DNA from: Bradyrhizobium sp. ORS 285
GTDB taxonomy: Bacteria > Pseudomonadota > Alphaproteobacteria > Rhizobiales > Xanthobacteraceae
DNA: 64,000 nt
Assembly (NCBI RefSeq): GCF_900176205.1
Contig: NZ_LT859959.1
Coordinates: forward strand, 3,803,001 to 3,867,000
Direction of reading: 5' to 3'
Part shown: piece by piece, positions 63,279 to 64,000 of the stretch
Layout: every line of letters begins with the position of its first letter
Position numbering within the stretch: position 1 is the stretch's first letter
Position numbers and translations under genes: made by a program
Notes under the pieces: generated by a model
What the model was told of the DNA's origin: nothing
Database searches by the model: none
The model's input: only the letters and a program-made list of their open reading frames with translations

Positions 63279-64000
63279 ATGGCTCGAGTCGTCGTCGGAA
63301 CCTCAGGGTGGCACTATGACTCCTGGCGCGGTCCCTTCTTTCCGCCCGGCCTGCTGATCAGGCATCAACTGCCTTATTACGCCAGCCAATTCGAGACGAC
63401 CGAATTGAATGGCGTATTCTACCGGACGCCGACCGAAGCGGCTGTGCGCAGCTGGCACGACCAGACCGGCCCCGATTTCGTCTTCGCCTGGAAGGCGTCG
63501 AAATTCATCACCCATTGGAAACGTCTCTCCGATCGCTCGGTCAACAGCCTCGAGCTGATGGAAAGCCGCCTGAAGCTGCTCGGCGACAAGGCAGGGCCTG
63601 TGCTGTTTCAACTACCGCCGCAGCTCGAGGCAGACAGCGAGCGGCTGGAATCATTTCTCCGGCTGCTGCCCCGACACCGGCGCTACAGCTTCGAATTCCG
63701 CCATCCGAGCTGGTATGCCCCGTCAATCATGCGGCTGCTGAAAGAGGCCAACATCTCGCTGTGCCTGTCGGACCATCACGACGCGCCTGCTCCCTGGCGA
63801 CGCACGGCGGACTTCGTCTACGTGCGGGGCCATGGCCCGGGAGGCTGCTACAAGGACAATTATCCCGCCGCGACGCTCGAGGCGTGGGCCAAGCGCATCC
63901 GCACGTGGTCGACACATGGCATCGAGGTGTTCGTGTACTTCGACAACGACCAGAAGAGCGCAGCGCCCGCCGACGCTTTCAGGTTTCGCGCTCTCCTTTC
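63279..64000 (+). CDS. DUF72 family protein, N-terminal part (cut by right edge)
   Basis: About 240 residues from the ATG at 63279 (MARVVVGTSGWHYDSWRG), preceded by GAGGCAG. DUF72 TIM-barrel features follow: TELNGVFYRTPTEA, FAWKASKFITHWKRL, VLFQLPPQLEAD, SFEFRHPSWY and FVYVRGHG, with VFVYFDNDQ near the cut. The last part lies outside the window. DUF72 function is unknown; the fold suggests a metal-dependent enzyme. Confidence 0.92.
   Translation, partial: MARVVVGTSGWHYDSWRGPFFPPGLLIRHQLPYYASQFETTELNGVFYRTPTEAAVRSWHDQTGPDFVFAWKASKFITHWKRLSDRSVNSLELMESRLKLLGDKAGPVLFQLPPQLEADSERLESFLRLLPRHRRYSFEFRHPSWYAPSIMRLLKEANISLCLSDHHDAPAPWRRTADFVYVRGHGPGGCYKDNYPAATLEAWAKRIRTWSTHGIEVFVYFDNDQKSAAPADAFRFRALL

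Overview
The window is high-GC alphaproteobacterial chromosome, most likely Bradyrhizobium or a close relative. The pointers are alphaproteobacterial families (GapR/DUF2312, the complex I subunit NDUFA12, DUF1236, BA14K, DUF2155), a degenerate aroQ-accB-accC neighbourhood, and several dispersed palindromes of the kind common in that genus. No rRNA, tRNA, CRISPR array or intact insertion sequence was seen. Most of the DNA is tightly packed housekeeping and accessory metabolism.

Layout. 1-1.8 kb: tcuA (cut by the left edge) and tcuB. 2-2.8 kb: an exported DUF1236 protein. 3-5.5 kb: a type II dehydroquinase relative that has lost most catalytic residues, then accB-accC. 5.5-8.6 kb: a three-gene phosphorelay operon behind a perfect general-stress (EcfG) promoter. 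8.7-17 kb: aat, a DUF2155 protein, an SDR, an esterase, an aromatic aminotransferase, a YitT protein, a PanE-like reductase and a BASS-like transporter. 17-21 kb: amino-acid-type ABC transporter parts and a DadA-like oxidase. 21-24.5 kb: two DJ-1/PfpI-type proteins, NDUFA12 and a BA14K protein. 25-29.8 kb: two tandem hybrid histidine kinases. 31-35 kb: class II ribonucleotide reductase nrdJ behind a long, hairpin-rich leader. 35.2-37.2 kb: an AT-rich three-gene island (unknown protein, MTA/SAH-type nucleosidase, three-helix membrane protein). 37.3-44.4 kb: a metallophosphatase, an intact and a decayed toxin-antitoxin pair among palindromic repeats, a large exported protein, a P450 and DUF2171. 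44.4-53.3 kb: a chemoreceptor, GapR, small zinc proteins, a Rieske protein and exported DUFs. 54-60.2 kb: a hydroxyacyl-CoA dehydrogenase, then a LysR-controlled AAHS transporter / two amidohydrolases / Rieske operon. 60.2-64 kb: a second EcfG-promoter gene set with a sorbosone-dehydrogenase-like lipoprotein, ending in a cut DUF72 gene.

Two themes run through the window. First, four perfect GGAAC-N16-CGTT general-stress promoters lie in the correct orientation 24-60 bases before genes, with two one-base variants, so several unknown proteins here probably belong to the EcfG stress regulon. Second, the AT-rich island at 35.2-37.2 kb, wedged between two core genes, has the size, composition and enzyme type of a small defence cassette; it is the best candidate for an undescribed system. 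The catalytically gutted AroQ relative and the structured nrdJ leader are the other most unusual items.
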